From positions 3,038,001 through 3,102,000 of the forward strand of contig CP104793.1 in the NCBI GenBank assembly GCA_025916135.1: a DNA stretch of 64,000 nt, in the 5' to 3' direction. Made by a program: the position numbers and the translations under genes. This document shows positions 17,983 through 28,124 of the stretch, one piece after another (the first letter of the stretch is position 1; the number at the start of each line of letters is the position of its first letter). The stretch comes from Rhodobacteraceae bacterium D3-12 (GTDB lineage Bacteria > Pseudomonadota > Alphaproteobacteria > Rhodobacterales > Rhodobacteraceae). Below the pieces are notes generated by a model, which was given only the letters and a program-made list of their open reading frames with translations, did not search any database and had not been told where the DNA came from.

Positions 17983-18151
17983 TCGACACGGGCCCTTATC
18001 AAAGGTTCAAGCGACTCATGTTATTTGCGGCCCCGTTTTGGCAACCGCGTGTGTTAAATATGGGAGCGCTATGCGGATCGTGCAAGGGCTTTGCGAAATA
18101 CCGCGAAAACAGTATCTTGGGGGACGCCTCGGGGAAGGGAATCACTCTGGC

Positions 18152-18376
18152 ATGAATGCGCCGTCCGATCTTTCGATGAAAAACGATGATGTATTGCGCG
18201 TGGAGCTTGAAGTGTTCCGCCGCGAACATCGTGACCTTGACGAGGCGATCCGTGCGCTGGAGGACAAGAGCACGGCGGATCAGCTGACGATTAAGCGGCT
18301 GAAAAAGCAGAAGCTGAAGCTGAAGGATAAGATCGCGATTATCGAGGATCGGCTGACGCCGGATATCATCGCCTGA
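18152..18376 (+). CDS. DUF465 (YdcH-like) small coiled-coil protein
   Basis: A 74-residue protein, mostly charged helix: VEVFRREHRDLDEAIRALE followed by LTIKRLKKQKLKLKDKI, the typical DUF465 pattern. The family's function is unknown. The ATG at 18152 follows GGGGAAGGGAA at a rather long distance; an in-frame ATG at 18176 (MKNDDVLR) is a fair alternative. The gene is divergent from hsp20. Confidence 0.75.
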   Translation: MNAPSDLSMKNDDVLRVELEVFRREHRDLDEAIRALEDKSTADQLTIKRLKKQKLKLKDKIAIIEDRLTPDIIA

Positions 18377-18430
18377 GCTTCACCTGAGTTTCGCCTGAGA
18401 GGCACCTGGGAGGCACCTAAGTCAGCTAGG

Positions 18431-19516
18431 TCACTCGGGAAAGAGGCCGTTTTCACGGGCGATACGGTGCATCAATGCGTTCATCACGCCATCGTCGGCA
18501 AAGGCTGTGAGACGTTCGAGCGCGGTGTCTTTGGCCGGGGAGAAGTGACGCATTTGCGCCCGCCGCTGTGGTGTTGCGCGCGGATAGGGGGTGGCATATT
18601 CGGCCATGCCACGGCGAATGGCCGCCGCGTGATCAGCCAGCCCGTGGCGCGCGAGGGTTTCGGCGAGTTGCGGCGCAAGGGTGCCCGACGAGTTGAAGAA
18701 ATACTGGTGCACCGAACCATTGAACGCCTCGCCCAGAAACATATGCAGCAGGATCAGGTCGCGTTGCGGTTGGGCGGTACGTTCAAGCACGGCGTCGGCC
18801 GTGGCGGGCGTGGACCAATCGGTCAGGCAGGGAAACACCTGTGACATGAGGTATTCCATGCGAATGTCATCACTGGTATCGCGACGCATCGCTTCGTAAT
18901 GGGCCAGAAGCGCGGGATCGGCGCGGACCAGTTCCAGCGCGCGGTCGATCGGTTTCGGCTGTGCCGCGTTATAGCGTCGGGAGATGACGCGAAGGGCCTC
19001 GCGCAGCACCGGGTTGGTGATCTTGCCGGTGCCATCCGTCCATTGGGCGCGGCGTTTGGCCGGGGTCGTATTCCAGACCGGATAGGCGTTTTTCGCCGCT
19101 TTGAGGGCCGCGGATTGGTCTGACAGACCCTGACGGGCGGTGGTGTCGATAAGCAGGTCAATGATCGCGGAAACCGAGAGCGTCGTTGCCGCAATCATGG
19201 AATCGCCACGGTCAACAAAGGCCACGTCCAGAAGAGCGAGCAGGCGCATGTCACGGGTGTCTGGTGGCAGGGTGTGGACTGCTTCGAGGACGGCTTGGCG
19301 GTATTCCTTGCCGGTCGGCTCGAACAGGTTTTGAGCCGCGAGCGCAGACCAGTCGATCAGCCAGTATTCCGCAAAGTGCAATTCGCGGGCCTCAAGGCGT
19401 AGGGCTTCGGCCAAGGGATAGCGGAACGTCGCGCCGGATAGGCACGGATCGGCCCGCCCTGCCCCGGCAAACCCGATGGTTGTGAGACAGGCAAGCAGCG
19501 CCAGCACTTTGAACAT
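18431..19516 (-). CDS. Secreted DUF4375 (DMP19-like) protein
   Basis: The 361-residue product begins with a signal peptide (MFKVLALLACLTTIGFAGAGRA). Its C-terminal third contains NGSVHQYFFNSSGTLAPQLAETLARHGLADHAAAI, the hallmark of the DUF4375/DMP19 domain. The function is unknown, and export to the periplasm is predicted. The frame remains open far upstream opposite purE, but the ATG at 19516 gives the signal sequence and leaves room for a divergent promoter region with purE. Confidence 0.7.
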   Translation of the reverse strand: MFKVLALLACLTTIGFAGAGRADPCLSGATFRYPLAEALRLEARELHFAEYWLIDWSALAAQNLFEPTGKEYRQAVLEAVHTLPPDTRDMRLLALLDVAFVDRGDSMIAATTLSVSAIIDLLIDTTARQGLSDQSAALKAAKNAYPVWNTTPAKRRAQWTDGTGKITNPVLREALRVISRRYNAAQPKPIDRALELVRADPALLAHYEAMRRDTSDDIRMEYLMSQVFPCLTDWSTPATADAVLERTAQPQRDLILLHMFLGEAFNGSVHQYFFNSSGTLAPQLAETLARHGLADHAAAIRRGMAEYATPYPRATPQRRAQMRHFSPAKDTALERLTAFADDGVMNALMHRIARENGLFPE

Positions 19517-19594
19517 GGAAATCGCCTCGCAAACCGACTTGTCACAAACCCACGAAAAGCTATAGTGCCGCCTTCCTGACCAGAGGGCAACACA

Positions 19595-20083
19595 ATGACA
19601 CACCCCAAGATCGGCATCATCATGGGAAGCCAGTCTGACTGGCCGACGATGAAGGCAGCGGCGGATATTCTCGACGAATTGGGGGTGGCCTATGAGACCA
19701 AGATCGTCTCGGCGCATCGCACGCCCGACCGGCTTTGGGAGTATGGCAAGAGCGCGGTCGAGCGGGGGCTGCATGTGATCATTGCGGGGGCTGGCGGGGC
19801 GGCGCATTTGCCGGGTATGATGGCGAGCAAGACACGCGTTCCCGTGGTTGGCGTGCCGGTGCAGACCAAGGCGCTGAGCGGGGTTGATAGCCTTTATTCC
19901 ATCGTGCAGATGCCCAAGGGGTTTCCGGTAGCGACAATGGCCATTGGAGCCGCTGGGGCGGCCAATGCGGGGCTGATGGCGGCCGGTATTTTGGCGGTGT
20001 CTGATCCGGCGCTGGCGGCGCGGCTGGATGCGTGGCGCGAGGCGCTGAGTGCGTCGATCCCGGAGGAGCCGGTTGATGAGTGA
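19595..20083 (+). CDS. purE: 5-(carboxyamino)imidazole ribonucleotide mutase
   Basis: The 162-residue class I PurE converts N5-CAIR to CAIR in purine synthesis. Motifs present include [21 protein letters not shown] and [12 protein letters not shown], followed by [21 protein letters not shown]. It overlaps purK by eight bases, so the two are translationally coupled, the usual arrangement for this two-step branch. Confidence 0.95.
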   Translation: MTHPKIGIIMGSQSDWPTMKAAADILDELGVAYETKIVSAHRTPDRLWEYGKSAVERGLHVIIAGAGGAAHLPGMMASKTRVPVVGVPVQTKALSGVDSLYSIVQMPKGFPVATMAIGAAGAANAGLMAAGILAVSDPALAARLDAWREALSASIPEEPVDE

Positions 20084-21146
20084 CATGCTCCCTCTTGGGT
20101 CGGTGATCGGGATATTGGGCGGCGGTCAGCTGGGCCGGATGCTCAGCGTGGCCGCGGCGCGACTTGGGTATCGCTGTCATATATTCGAGCCGGGCGCAGG
20201 CGCCCCGGCGGGCCATGTGGCCGAAACAGTGACGCGCGCGCCCTATGAGGACGAAGCGGCGCTGACAGCGTTTGCCGGGGCCGTGGATGTCATAACTTAT
20301 GAGTTCGAGAACGTGCCGACGTCGGCGCTGGACCTTCTGGAAAGCCTGAAACCGATCCGTCCGGGACGCGAGGCGTTGCGTATCAGTCAGGACAGGATCA
20401 TCGAAAAGGACTTTCTGAGCGGTCTGGGCCTGAAGGTCGCCCCCTACCGCGCGGTCAATTCCGAGGCGGATCTGACGGCTGCGATCGCCGAGATCGGAGC
20501 GCCCGCGATCCTGAAAACCTGCCGGTTTGGCTATGACGGGAAGGGGCAAGCCCGCTTGTCATCGCCCGAGGAGGCCCCAGATGCGTGGGCCGCGATGCAG
20601 GGCGCGCCAAGCGTGTTGGAAGGGTTCGTAGATTTCAGCCACGAGGTGTCCGTGATCGCGGCCCGCAGTGTCAGCGGCGAAGTCGCCTGTTTTGATCCCG
20701 GCGAGAACATCCATCGAGAGGGGATTTTACGCACAACAACCGTCCCTGCCCGCCTTGCCCCGTCACAGCGCAGCGATGCGGTGCTGATCGCGGCCAATAT
20801 TCTGAATGCGCTGGATTATGTCGGCGTGCTGGGCGTGGAATTGTTTGTAACGCGCCAAGGGTTGATCGTGAACGAGATAGCGCCGCGCGTGCATAATTCC
20901 GGCCATTGGACCCAAGCGGGATGCGCCGTTGATCAGTTCGAGCAACATATCCGCGCGATCACTGGCTGGCCTCTGGGCGACGGACAGCGGTTTGCCGATG
21001 TGGTGATGGAAAACCTGATTGGCGACGATATGGACCGCCTGCCGGAACTGGCACGAAGCGCACACACGCAGGTGCATCTCTATGGCAAGGAAGATGTGAA
21101 GCCGGGCCGCAAGATGGGGCATGTGAACCGGATTGTGACGGGTTAG
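20076..21146 (+). CDS. purK: 5-(carboxyamino)imidazole ribonucleotide synthase
   Basis: The 356-residue ATP-grasp enzyme makes N5-CAIR from AIR, ATP and bicarbonate, feeding PurE. The N-terminal [16 protein letters not shown] and the ATP-grasp segments [15 protein letters not shown] and [14 protein letters not shown] are clear. The ATG at 20076 lies inside the end of purE. GGAGGAGCC a few bases upstream serves as the ribosome-binding site. Confidence 0.95.
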   Translation: MSDMLPLGSVIGILGGGQLGRMLSVAAARLGYRCHIFEPGAGAPAGHVAETVTRAPYEDEAALTAFAGAVDVITYEFENVPTSALDLLESLKPIRPGREALRISQDRIIEKDFLSGLGLKVAPYRAVNSEADLTAAIAEIGAPAILKTCRFGYDGKGQARLSSPEEAPDAWAAMQGAPSVLEGFVDFSHEVSVIAARSVSGEVACFDPGENIHREGILRTTTVPARLAPSQRSDAVLIAANILNALDYVGVLGVELFVTRQGLIVNEIAPRVHNSGHWTQAGCAVDQFEQHIRAITGWPLGDGQRFADVVMENLIGDDMDRLPELARSAHTQVHLYGKEDVKPGRKMGHVNRIVTG

Positions 21147-21192
21147 GAGCTTTAACCCGAGAAGGAGGTAGCCCCCCACACACAGGGTAAAG

Positions 21193-21303
21193 TGGGGGCC
21201 AGCCCCCACACGCAGGTTTTAGTGGGGGCCAGCCCCCACACCCCGGAGTATTTACCGCAAGATGAAGGGGCGGAAAATGTCTTCATCTTGCTGTAAATAC
21301 TCA
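21193..21303. repeat. Intergenic repeat element, copy C (doubled palindrome and inverted pair)
   Basis: GTGGGGGCCAGCCCCCAC occurs twice (21193-21210 and 21222-21239). The second is followed by GGAGTATTTACC and AAGATGAAG (21245-21267). An inverted partner, CTTCATCTTGCTGTAAATACT, lies at 21281-21301, so this copy also has a mirrored half. It fills most of the 294-base gap between purK and the amino acid transporter; nothing else is seen there except a terminator. Confidence 0.75.
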
Positions 21304-21368
21304 TGCCCATTGCGTAAAAGGCGGCGCTGTCACCGAGCGGTGGAGCCTGCCACGCTAGGCACAAAGAT

Positions 21369-21402
21369 AAAACGGCGAGGCCGTTCGTCGCCTCGCCGTT
21401 TT
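21369..21402. terminator. Bidirectional terminator after the bzt/aap operon
   Basis: AAAACGGCGAGGC (21369-21381) pairs perfectly with GCCTCGCCGTTTT (21390-21402). The A/T flanks give a T run in both directions, so it can end both the minus-strand transporter operon and any plus-strand read-through from purK. Confidence 0.9.
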
Positions 21403-21440
21403 CAGAATAAAAGCGCGCGGAAGCGCACATTTGGGTTGGG

Positions 21441-22232
21441 TCAGTGCCCGAGGATCTGGCTCAGGAACAGCTTGGTGCGCTCGCTTTGCGGGTTGTTAAA
21501 GAACTCTTCGGGTTCATTTTGTTCCACGATTTGCCCGGCATCCATAAAGATCACGCGGTTGGCGACCTGACGGGCGAAGCCCATTTCGTGGGTCACGCAG
21601 AGCATGGTCATACCTTCTTCGGCGAGCTCGATCATCGTGTCGAGCACTTCTTTAATCATTTCGGGGTCAAGCGCCGAGGTGGGTTCGTCGAACAGCATGA
21701 TGCGCGGCATCATGCAGAGCGAGCGGGCGATGGCCACACGTTGTTGCTGGCCACCGGAAAGCTGGCCGGGGTATTTGTCGGCTTGTTCCGGGATTTTCAC
21801 CTTTTCAAGGAAATGCATCGCGCGCTCTTCGGCTTCGCGTTTGGGTGTTTTGCGCACCCAGATCGGGGCGAGCGTGCAATTCTCAAGGATGGTCAGATGC
21901 GGGAAGAGGTTGAAGTGCTGGAACACCATGCCGACTTCGGAGCGGATCTTGTCGATGTTCTTGAGGTCGTTCGACAGTTCGGTGCCATCGACCACGATCT
22001 TGCCCTGCTGGTGTTCTTCCAGCGCATTGAGGCAGCGGATCAGCGTCGATTTGCCCGAACCCGACGGCCCCGCGATAACAATCCGTTCGCCGCGATTGAC
22101 GGTCAGGTTGATGTCGCGCAGCACGTGGAAGGTGCCGTACCACTTGTTCATGTTGTTGATTTCGATGGCGACTTCGTCGCTCACCTGCATCTTGGTGCGG
22201 TCGATTTCACGTTCGGTTGCGATTTGAGACAT
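21441..22232 (-). CDS. Amino acid ABC transporter ATP-binding protein (AapP/BztD-like)
   Basis: The 263-residue ATPase energises uptake of acidic and amide amino acids. It carries Walker [10 protein letters not shown], the Q-loop region, the signature [13 protein letters not shown] and Walker [15 protein letters not shown], then the switch histidine in [10 protein letters not shown]. It is the last gene of a four-gene operon: binding protein, permease, permease, ATPase. An N-terminal extension [19 protein letters not shown] precedes the domain. Confidence 0.92.
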   Translation of the reverse strand: MSQIATEREIDRTKMQVSDEVAIEINNMNKWYGTFHVLRDINLTVNRGERIVIAGPSGSGKSTLIRCLNALEEHQQGKIVVDGTELSNDLKNIDKIRSEVGMVFQHFNLFPHLTILENCTLAPIWVRKTPKREAEERAMHFLEKVKIPEQADKYPGQLSGGQQQRVAIARSLCMMPRIMLFDEPTSALDPEMIKEVLDTMIELAEEGMTMLCVTHEMGFARQVANRVIFMDAGQIVEQNEPEEFFNNPQSERTKLFLSQILGH

Positions 22233-22245
22233 ATACGAGCCCTCC

Positions 22246-24333
22246 TTAGCGATGGCCGGTGTGGAGCTTGCGCTCGAGATACATGGAATAGCGGGACATG
22301 GAGAAACAGAAGACGAAGAACATCAGTCCGATGAAGCCGTAGATCTCCCAGACGATCCCGTTCCATGCCGCGTCGGCACGGATCGAGTTGGAGAGACCCA
22401 AGGGATCAAGCAGGCCGATGATCGACACCAGAACCGTATCTTTGAACAGCCCGATAAAGGTGCTGACGATGCCGGGGATCGAGATTTTCAACGCTTGCGG
22501 CATGATCACGAGGCGCTGCGACTGCCAGTAGTTGAGGCCGAGGCTATCGGCGCCCTCATATTGGCCCGTGGGCAGAGCCGCGAGGCCGCCACGGATCACT
22601 TCGGCCATATAGGCAGAGGCGAACAGCGTGGCCATGATGATCACCCGCAGGATGATGTCGAAATTCGTGCCCGGCGGCAGGAAGATGTTCAGCAGGGTCG
22701 ACGCCACGAACAGCAGCGTAATCAGCGGAACGCCCCGGATGAATTCGATAAACCCGACGCAGAGCGATTTCAGCAGCGGCAGGTCCGATTGCCGGCCCAG
22801 CGCCAGAAGAATGCCCAGCGGCAGCGACATGGCGATCGCCACAACCCCGATGGTGAGCGAGAGCATCATGCCACCGAAATCCCGGCTTTGCACAGGCTCA
22901 AGCCCGATCCGCGCGATATCGGCATAGGTGCCATCAATCGTCGTTTCGGTGAAAAGCACCTCGCCTTCGATTTTAAGGGTTTCTTCCAGCGCGGCCAGAT
23001 CCTCGGCCGGGATGTCGAGCCCTTCTTCGTCGATCCGGGTTTTGAGGCTGTTGAGGCCGTTCTCGGTTTTGACCTGAGAGACGCTATCGGGGAGAGCGGC
23101 ACGCGCGGTGGCGGCCTCTTCCTTGAGGACGGGGAGCTTCTCTTGCAGCTCTGGCAGGGTTTCGACCCGGCGTTTGAGCGAGAGCAGGTTAGAAAGCCGC
23201 GTATCAACAACGCCTTTGTCGCTGCGCAACCCAAGAACGATGTCGCGGGTTGGTTTCACTTCGGCAATCAGCGCGCGATAGCCCAGTTCCGAGCCATCCG
23301 CCATCAGACCACCGCTTTCGAGAAGCTTGGTGATGTCGCCTTCGGCCTTGGTGATCTTGCCCGGCAAACCTTGGAACGTGGATTGCAGGCGTTTGAGGGC
23401 TTTTTCCGCTGCGGCCTTTTCGTCCGCGTCCGTGAGGGCGGCAAAGGCGGCTTCATCGGCTTTGATCTCGGCTTCGAGTTCCGGGATCTCGGCTTTGTAG
23501 TCCTCGATTGCGACGCGCAGTTGCATCACCTTGGCCTTGGCGATGATCTTGTCTTCGAGCGGCTTCGCTTTGGCCAGACCAGCAGCGATTTCAGCATCGA
23601 GGCGGTCGGCCTCGGCTTGGTAGGTGGCGATGTCGGCGTCGATCTGCTCAAGGCGGCTATCGGTGCGGGCGGTGCCCACGGCCGTGTTGATCATGCCGGA
23701 AATACCGCCAACGCCCCAGACGAACCAGGCCACGATAAAGACGGTTGAAACGATCAGCGCCACAAGAGACGAGGTCGCGCGTTCCGCAAACACATAGACG
23801 AAATACGCCAGCACGACCCCAAGGATCACCAGCAGCGGCACCCAGACCGGACCGCCCCAGAGCATCCAAGGGAACAGCACCGGGAAAACCGCCGTGAACC
23901 ACAGCAATTGGCGTGGCACCTTGTCGGAGAACAGCACCGGCCCCATGGCCACGGCCAGAAGCAGGAAAGCCAAAATCGGGCGCCAGTAGAGATCCGCCGG
24001 GTAGAAGCCAAAGAACAGCTGCACCCAACGATCCCGGATCACCCCCCAGCACGCGCCGGAGAAGTGCCCTTCGCGACCGAGTTCCAGAAGGATACCGCGG
24101 CATTCATTCAGGGATGCGGCGTTCCAAGTCGGCGAGATCATCCAAGGCAGAGCCGTTGCCAGCACATAGGCGATGAACAGCCCCGAGGCGATGGTGAGCA
24201 CGGTATTGAAGGCACCCGAGAACAGGTTCGAGCGCATCCAGCCGATCACGCCAGCGGACGACACCGGTGGATCGCGTTCGGGTAGCATGGTGTCGCGCAC
24301 ATAGGCGACAGTTTCAGCGTGTATATCGCTCAT
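22246..24333 (-). CDS. Amino acid ABC transporter permease (AapM/BztC-like) with periplasmic coiled coil
   Basis: The 695-residue protein is far longer than related permeases (about 385-435). Residues 40-210 hold several membrane segments. Residues 222-460 are a highly charged predicted coiled coil ([51 protein letters not shown]). From about 486 the standard HisM-type permease follows, with the EAA loop [20 protein letters not shown]. By membrane topology the coiled coil should face the periplasm. It starts just after the other permease gene. Confidence 0.88.
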   Translation of the reverse strand: MSDIHAETVAYVRDTMLPERDPPVSSAGVIGWMRSNLFSGAFNTVLTIASGLFIAYVLATALPWMISPTWNAASLNECRGILLELGREGHFSGACWGVIRDRWVQLFFGFYPADLYWRPILAFLLLAVAMGPVLFSDKVPRQLLWFTAVFPVLFPWMLWGGPVWVPLLVILGVVLAYFVYVFAERATSSLVALIVSTVFIVAWFVWGVGGISGMINTAVGTARTDSRLEQIDADIATYQAEADRLDAEIAAGLAKAKPLEDKIIAKAKVMQLRVAIEDYKAEIPELEAEIKADEAAFAALTDADEKAAAEKALKRLQSTFQGLPGKITKAEGDITKLLESGGLMADGSELGYRALIAEVKPTRDIVLGLRSDKGVVDTRLSNLLSLKRRVETLPELQEKLPVLKEEAATARAALPDSVSQVKTENGLNSLKTRIDEEGLDIPAEDLAALEETLKIEGEVLFTETTIDGTYADIARIGLEPVQSRDFGGMMLSLTIGVVAIAMSLPLGILLALGRQSDLPLLKSLCVGFIEFIRGVPLITLLFVASTLLNIFLPPGTNFDIILRVIIMATLFASAYMAEVIRGGLAALPTGQYEGADSLGLNYWQSQRLVIMPQALKISIPGIVSTFIGLFKDTVLVSIIGLLDPLGLSNSIRADAAWNGIVWEIYGFIGLMFFVFCFSMSRYSMYLERKLHTGHR

Positions 24334-24334
24334 C

Positions 24335-26038
24335 TTACCGCTCCACCAATTTCATTCTGTTATTATACCAATTCATCACGGCCGAAATGCTCAGGCTGAT
24401 GGCGAGATAAATCAGCATCCCCAGAAGCACGGTTTCAAGCTCGCGGCCCGTTTGGTTGAGCGTGATGCCCATCAACGTGCCGGTGATGTCCATATAGCCG
24501 ACCGCAATCGCCAGAGAGCTGTTCTTGGTCAGGTTCAGGTAGTTCGAGATCAAGGGCGGGATAATCACCCTGAGCGCCTGTGGCAGCACCACAAGCGACA
24601 TGATCCGGTTGGGACGCAGACCCAGCGCAGCGGCGGCTTCGGATTGGCCATGGCTGATCGCGAGGATACCCGCGCGCACGATTTCCGCGATAAAGGCCGC
24701 GGTATAGAGCGACAGGGCAATCCAGAGCGCAATCAGCGAGTTGCGCAGGTGCGTGCCGCCTTCGAAGCGCGGGATGCCTTTTTCGCTGATCGCGGGCAAT
24801 TCCACCTCGATCGCTTTGCCTTCGGTGAAGGTTGTGGGCAGCACGGAGAGCGGCAGGGCCTGACATTTCACGCGGGCCTTTTCGATCAGGCCGGTGTTGG
24901 TTTCGATTGTCGTGCGCGCCTTTTCAACATCGCCTTCGCCGGACTCGATAATGGCGCGAGCCTTGTCGATACCTTTTTGAAGGTGGGTGGAGTTGTTGAT
25001 GAAGCAGCGATCTTTCAGCTCGACGATGGTGCTGTCGGTGCGGCTTGCTGCGACGGTCACGAGGTCACATTTGCCAACGGCCATCGCATCGAGCGAGGCG
25101 CTCGGGCTGAAATACTGCCGACGGCGCATTTGGACGTCGTTGGCCTCGAGAAACCGCAATCCGTTAAGCGAACCGGCGTCCCCGCCAGCGTGGCAATAAG
25201 AGATGCGGCCCTTTTCGGTGGCGAATTCTTCGAGCGTGCCGACGCCTTGGATGCCGGCGCCGATGAAGGCTTGTTCACGGTTCGAGGTCACGGCAGTGAT
25301 CGCAAAGAAGGCGATCAGGAAGGGCACGATGGCCACACCGAGCGAGGCAAGGAAGGTTTTCGGGCGGTCGCCGGTGGCTTCTTGGATCTTGTCGGCGCGG
25401 CGACGCAGGAAACGGATGCCGAGCACCGAGACGATAACCACAAGGATCAGCACCCAGAAATAGTTGGCCGGAACCAGACGCGGGATAAACACGCCCTGAT
25501 TGGAGAATGCCGTTGAGCCGAACAGAGACATCGAGGTTTCGGCATCCGGCCCGCGAAAGGAGCGCGGTTTGGGCAGGCTTTCGATCAGGATCGCCATGAT
25601 AAACACGATCCAGAGCAGCACAGGCACATTGCGGAAGATTTCCACATAGACCGCCATAAGCCGCGAGACGAGCCAGTTTTTAGACAGACGCAGCACGCCG
25701 ATGAGCACACCCAGAATGGTGGCGGCGATACAGCCAAGGACCGCAACCAGCAATGTATTCAACACGCCGGTCACGGCGGCGCGGAAATGCGAATGCTGGT
25801 TATTATAGTCGATCAGGCGCTGGTTGATGTCATAGCCCGCGGGTTCGCTTAGGAAGCGGAACGAGGGTTCCTTGCCAAGGTCAGCGAGGTTTTGCGCGGT
25901 GTTCGAGATCAGCCAGCCGATCAGGACGAGGAAACCGATCAGCGCGACCACCTGAATGGTCATGGAACGGTAACGGGTGTCGTAGATCAGCTGCGATAGC
26001 CGAAAGCCCTCACGCGGAGGATCGGTGAGCGTTGTCAT
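24335..26038 (-). CDS. Amino acid ABC transporter permease (AapQ/BztB-like) with large loop insertion
   Basis: The 567-residue permease exceeds its relatives (about 400). Membrane segments lie at about 28-48, 90-118 and 190-252. A 150-residue insertion follows at about 255-410, before the conserved LRNSLIALWIALSLYTAAFIAEIVRAG and the EAA loop AALGLRPNRI. Part of the insertion (about 268-335) reads like a fragment of a solute-binding protein lobe, with GKCDLVTVAASR near its end; residues 350-392 look helical. It is the second gene of the operon, 124 bases after the binding-protein gene. Confidence 0.88.
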   Translation of the reverse strand: MTTLTDPPREGFRLSQLIYDTRYRSMTIQVVALIGFLVLIGWLISNTAQNLADLGKEPSFRFLSEPAGYDINQRLIDYNNQHSHFRAAVTGVLNTLLVAVLGCIAATILGVLIGVLRLSKNWLVSRLMAVYVEIFRNVPVLLWIVFIMAILIESLPKPRSFRGPDAETSMSLFGSTAFSNQGVFIPRLVPANYFWVLILVVIVSVLGIRFLRRRADKIQEATGDRPKTFLASLGVAIVPFLIAFFAITAVTSNREQAFIGAGIQGVGTLEEFATEKGRISYCHAGGDAGSLNGLRFLEANDVQMRRRQYFSPSASLDAMAVGKCDLVTVAASRTDSTIVELKDRCFINNSTHLQKGIDKARAIIESGEGDVEKARTTIETNTGLIEKARVKCQALPLSVLPTTFTEGKAIEVELPAISEKGIPRFEGGTHLRNSLIALWIALSLYTAAFIAEIVRAGILAISHGQSEAAAALGLRPNRIMSLVVLPQALRVIIPPLISNYLNLTKNSSLAIAVGYMDITGTLMGITLNQTGRELETVLLGMLIYLAISLSISAVMNWYNNRMKLVER

Positions 26039-26123
26039 GAATGACGTCCCTGTCTGTTGTCCGGGCGATTGTTACGGCAGGGTTGGCCCCGCTCGTTAAA
26101 CCCGGTTCTTTCGTTGGGAGTGG

Positions 26124-26152
26124 AAAAGGGCGCGGAGATTTCCGCGCCCTTG
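26124..26152 (-). terminator. Stem-loop between binding-protein and permease genes
   Basis: AAGGGCGCGGA and TCCGCGCCCTT pair across a four-base loop. On the minus strand the stem ends in CCCTTTTCC. Such hairpins after the first gene of ABC operons commonly attenuate transcription or protect the binding-protein mRNA, so that it is made in excess. Confidence 0.7.
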
Positions 26153-26162
26153 CCCTTAGATC

Positions 26163-27182
26163 TTAGCGGAACGGCGGTGCGTAGATCAGGCCGCCATCGG
26201 TCCACTGTGCGTTCAGACCACGCGACAGGCCGATCGGGGTTGCTTCGCCGATGTTCTTTTCGAACACTTCGCCGTAGTTACCACCCGCCATAACGGCGTT
26301 TTTGGCCCAGTCAGCCGAGAGGCCGAGCATTTCGCCGAGGTTGCCTTCGGTGCCGAGCAGACGGTTGATTTCCGGGTTCGGACCAGCCGATGCCGACATA
26401 TCGCCGATGTTGGCCGACGTAATGCCGAGCTCTTCTGCTGCGACGAGCGCGTTCAGAGTCCAGCGCACCACGTCACCCCATTCGTCGTCGCCGTGGCGAA
26501 CGAGCGGGCCGAGCGGCTCTTTCGAGATGATTTCGGGCAGAACAACGTGGTCGCCCGGGTTCTCGAAGGTTGCGCGGGTCGCGGCAAGACCGGAGGCGTC
26601 TGTGGTGTAGACGTCACAGGCACCGGCGAGGTACTGCTGCTGCGCTTCGGCGTTGGTTTCGATCGGAACCGGCTCATAGCTGATGTTGTTGGAGCGGAAG
26701 AAATCCGCCAAGTTCAGCTCGGTCGTGGTGCCGGTCTGGATGCAGACGGTCGAGCCGTCGAGCTCTTTTGCCGAGCCAACACCGAGATCTTTGCTCACCA
26801 TGAAGCCTTGGCCGTCATAGTAGTTCACGCCAACGAAGGTGAACTTGAGGTCCACATCGCGCGAGAAGGTCCAAGTGGTGTTCCGGGCCAGCATGTCAAC
26901 TTCGCCCGACGCAAGCGCGGTGAAGCGGGTTTTACCGGTTGTCGGCACAAATTCGACCGCTTTGGGATCACCCAGAACGGCGGCGGCAACAGCGCGGCAC
27001 ACAGCGACGTCAAAGCCGTTCCATTCGCCATTGGCGTCTGGTGCAGCAAAGCCGACGAGGCCGGTGGTCACACCGCAGTTCAGCTTGCCACGGGCTTTCA
27101 CGTCATCGAGCGTGCCAGCCGCAGCAGCCCCGGCAGCAAGGCCGGCCACTGTAAGTGCGCCAAGAAATACGGTTTTTTTCAT
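26163..27182 (-). CDS. Amino acid ABC transporter substrate-binding protein (AapJ/BztA-like)
   Basis: A 339-residue periplasmic binding protein with a signal peptide (MKKTVFLGALTVAGLAAGAAAAG). Family features include LDDVKARGKLNCGV, GFDVAVCRAVAAAVLGD, TTGKTRFTALASGEVDMLARNTTWT and the TVCIQTGTTTELNL / GACDVYTTD pair. The AapJ/BztA family binds glutamate, glutamine, aspartate and asparagine. The ATG at 27182 is selected for the signal peptide and AAGAGG just upstream; an in-frame start 102 bases earlier would bury the signal sequence. Confidence 0.92.
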   Translation of the reverse strand: MKKTVFLGALTVAGLAAGAAAAGTLDDVKARGKLNCGVTTGLVGFAAPDANGEWNGFDVAVCRAVAAAVLGDPKAVEFVPTTGKTRFTALASGEVDMLARNTTWTFSRDVDLKFTFVGVNYYDGQGFMVSKDLGVGSAKELDGSTVCIQTGTTTELNLADFFRSNNISYEPVPIETNAEAQQQYLAGACDVYTTDASGLAATRATFENPGDHVVLPEIISKEPLGPLVRHGDDEWGDVVRWTLNALVAAEELGITSANIGDMSASAGPNPEINRLLGTEGNLGEMLGLSADWAKNAVMAGGNYGEVFEKNIGEATPIGLSRGLNAQWTDGGLIYAPPFR

Positions 27183-27410
27183 GTTTACCTCTTCCTGATT
27201 GTCCGTCGTTTCGCCGACGGATTTGTCCGGCTGTCCCAGCCGGATACGATTTTTGAAAGGTTGCTCCCCCTTCAATGCACCCAAGTTTGGTCGGAATCAT
27301 CGCAAAACGTCAAGCGATTCATCACGGGAAAGAATGTTTGCGAACCGGGGTTTCCGGCTTTTTGGTTATTTCGCAGGCGTTGACGTTTGGGAAGCTTCTG
27401 AGCAGCGCCC

Positions 27411-28124
27411 TTATGCGTCTGCCACGAGGCGGAACAATGTGGCCGCGTGGAGAAATGCCGAACGCTTGGTGGCAGCCAGCGCGGTGGCTTCGTCATCTGC
27501 GCCCCATTGCTCTTCTTGCCAAGTTTCATCAAGGCGCGACAGGGTCCATATCTCTTCGATCGGGCGGACCTGTTGCGCGGCGGCAAGGCCAAGCACGAAA
27601 GAGCCGCTGAGCGAAACGAGGTCATGGAATGCGGTCAACTCAAAGACGCTCATCGAAGTGGTGATGTCAGAAATCCGGGTCAGTGAGGTGGCAGATTGGG
27701 GCTGATGCACAATGCCGGTAATTGGTTTTAATTCAATACCTTGAGCGTTACGCGCCCAGTCGAGCAGCGGCGTCCAGAGGTCGTTTTGCCGGGCAACCAG
27801 TTCAGCCGGAAATTCGGCGCGGTAGCACAGAAGGTCGCTATCGCCATAGCCCGCAATCATCGCCGCCACTTCGCCATGTTGCACAGCGACCTTGTCGATG
27901 GCCGCATTGGCCGAGCGGGTGAAGGGCATGCGCGCCGGATCAATCGCCTTGTCGAGCGCGTTCCACTCTTCGGCGATCTTTTGAGCGAGCGGTTCGCAGG
28001 GCACCACAAGCGGTTGTTTGGCCGGGGTTTTGACCGCGCGGCCATCAAGGTGGACGGTGAACCCCTGCCCTTCGGGCACGACGCTGGCTTCTTTCCAGAA
28101 CCGTTTGGCTTTCCATTCACTCAT
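27411..28124 (-). CDS. ATP12-family F1-ATPase assembly chaperone
   Basis: The 237-residue protein matches ATP12: KAKRFWKEASVVPEGQGFTVHLDGRAVKTPAKQPLVVP at the start, then AAMIAGYGDSDLLCYRAE and LFRLVADA at the end. In mitochondria and alphaproteobacteria ATP12 assists insertion of the F1 alpha subunit. It overlaps the HAD gene by four bases and closes the crcB-rluC-gph-atp12 operon. Confidence 0.88.
   Translation of the reverse strand: MSEWKAKRFWKEASVVPEGQGFTVHLDGRAVKTPAKQPLVVPCEPLAQKIAEEWNALDKAIDPARMPFTRSANAAIDKVAVQHGEVAAMIAGYGDSDLLCYRAEFPAELVARQNDLWTPLLDWARNAQGIELKPITGIVHQPQSATSLTRISDITTSMSVFELTAFHDLVSLSGSFVLGLAAAQQVRPIEEIWTLSRLDETWQEEQWGADDEATALAATKRSAFLHAATLFRLVADA

Noticed and set aside
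17983-18060. CTTGAA near hsp20 as a sigma32 promoter
   Set aside because: The matching -10 element would fall within about 10 bases of the start codon, leaving essentially no leader, and it fits the consensus poorly.
22252-23748. 498-codon plus-strand frame opposite the coiled-coil permease
   Set aside because: It is the antisense shadow of a charged repetitive sequence. The minus-strand frame has a clear permease domain.
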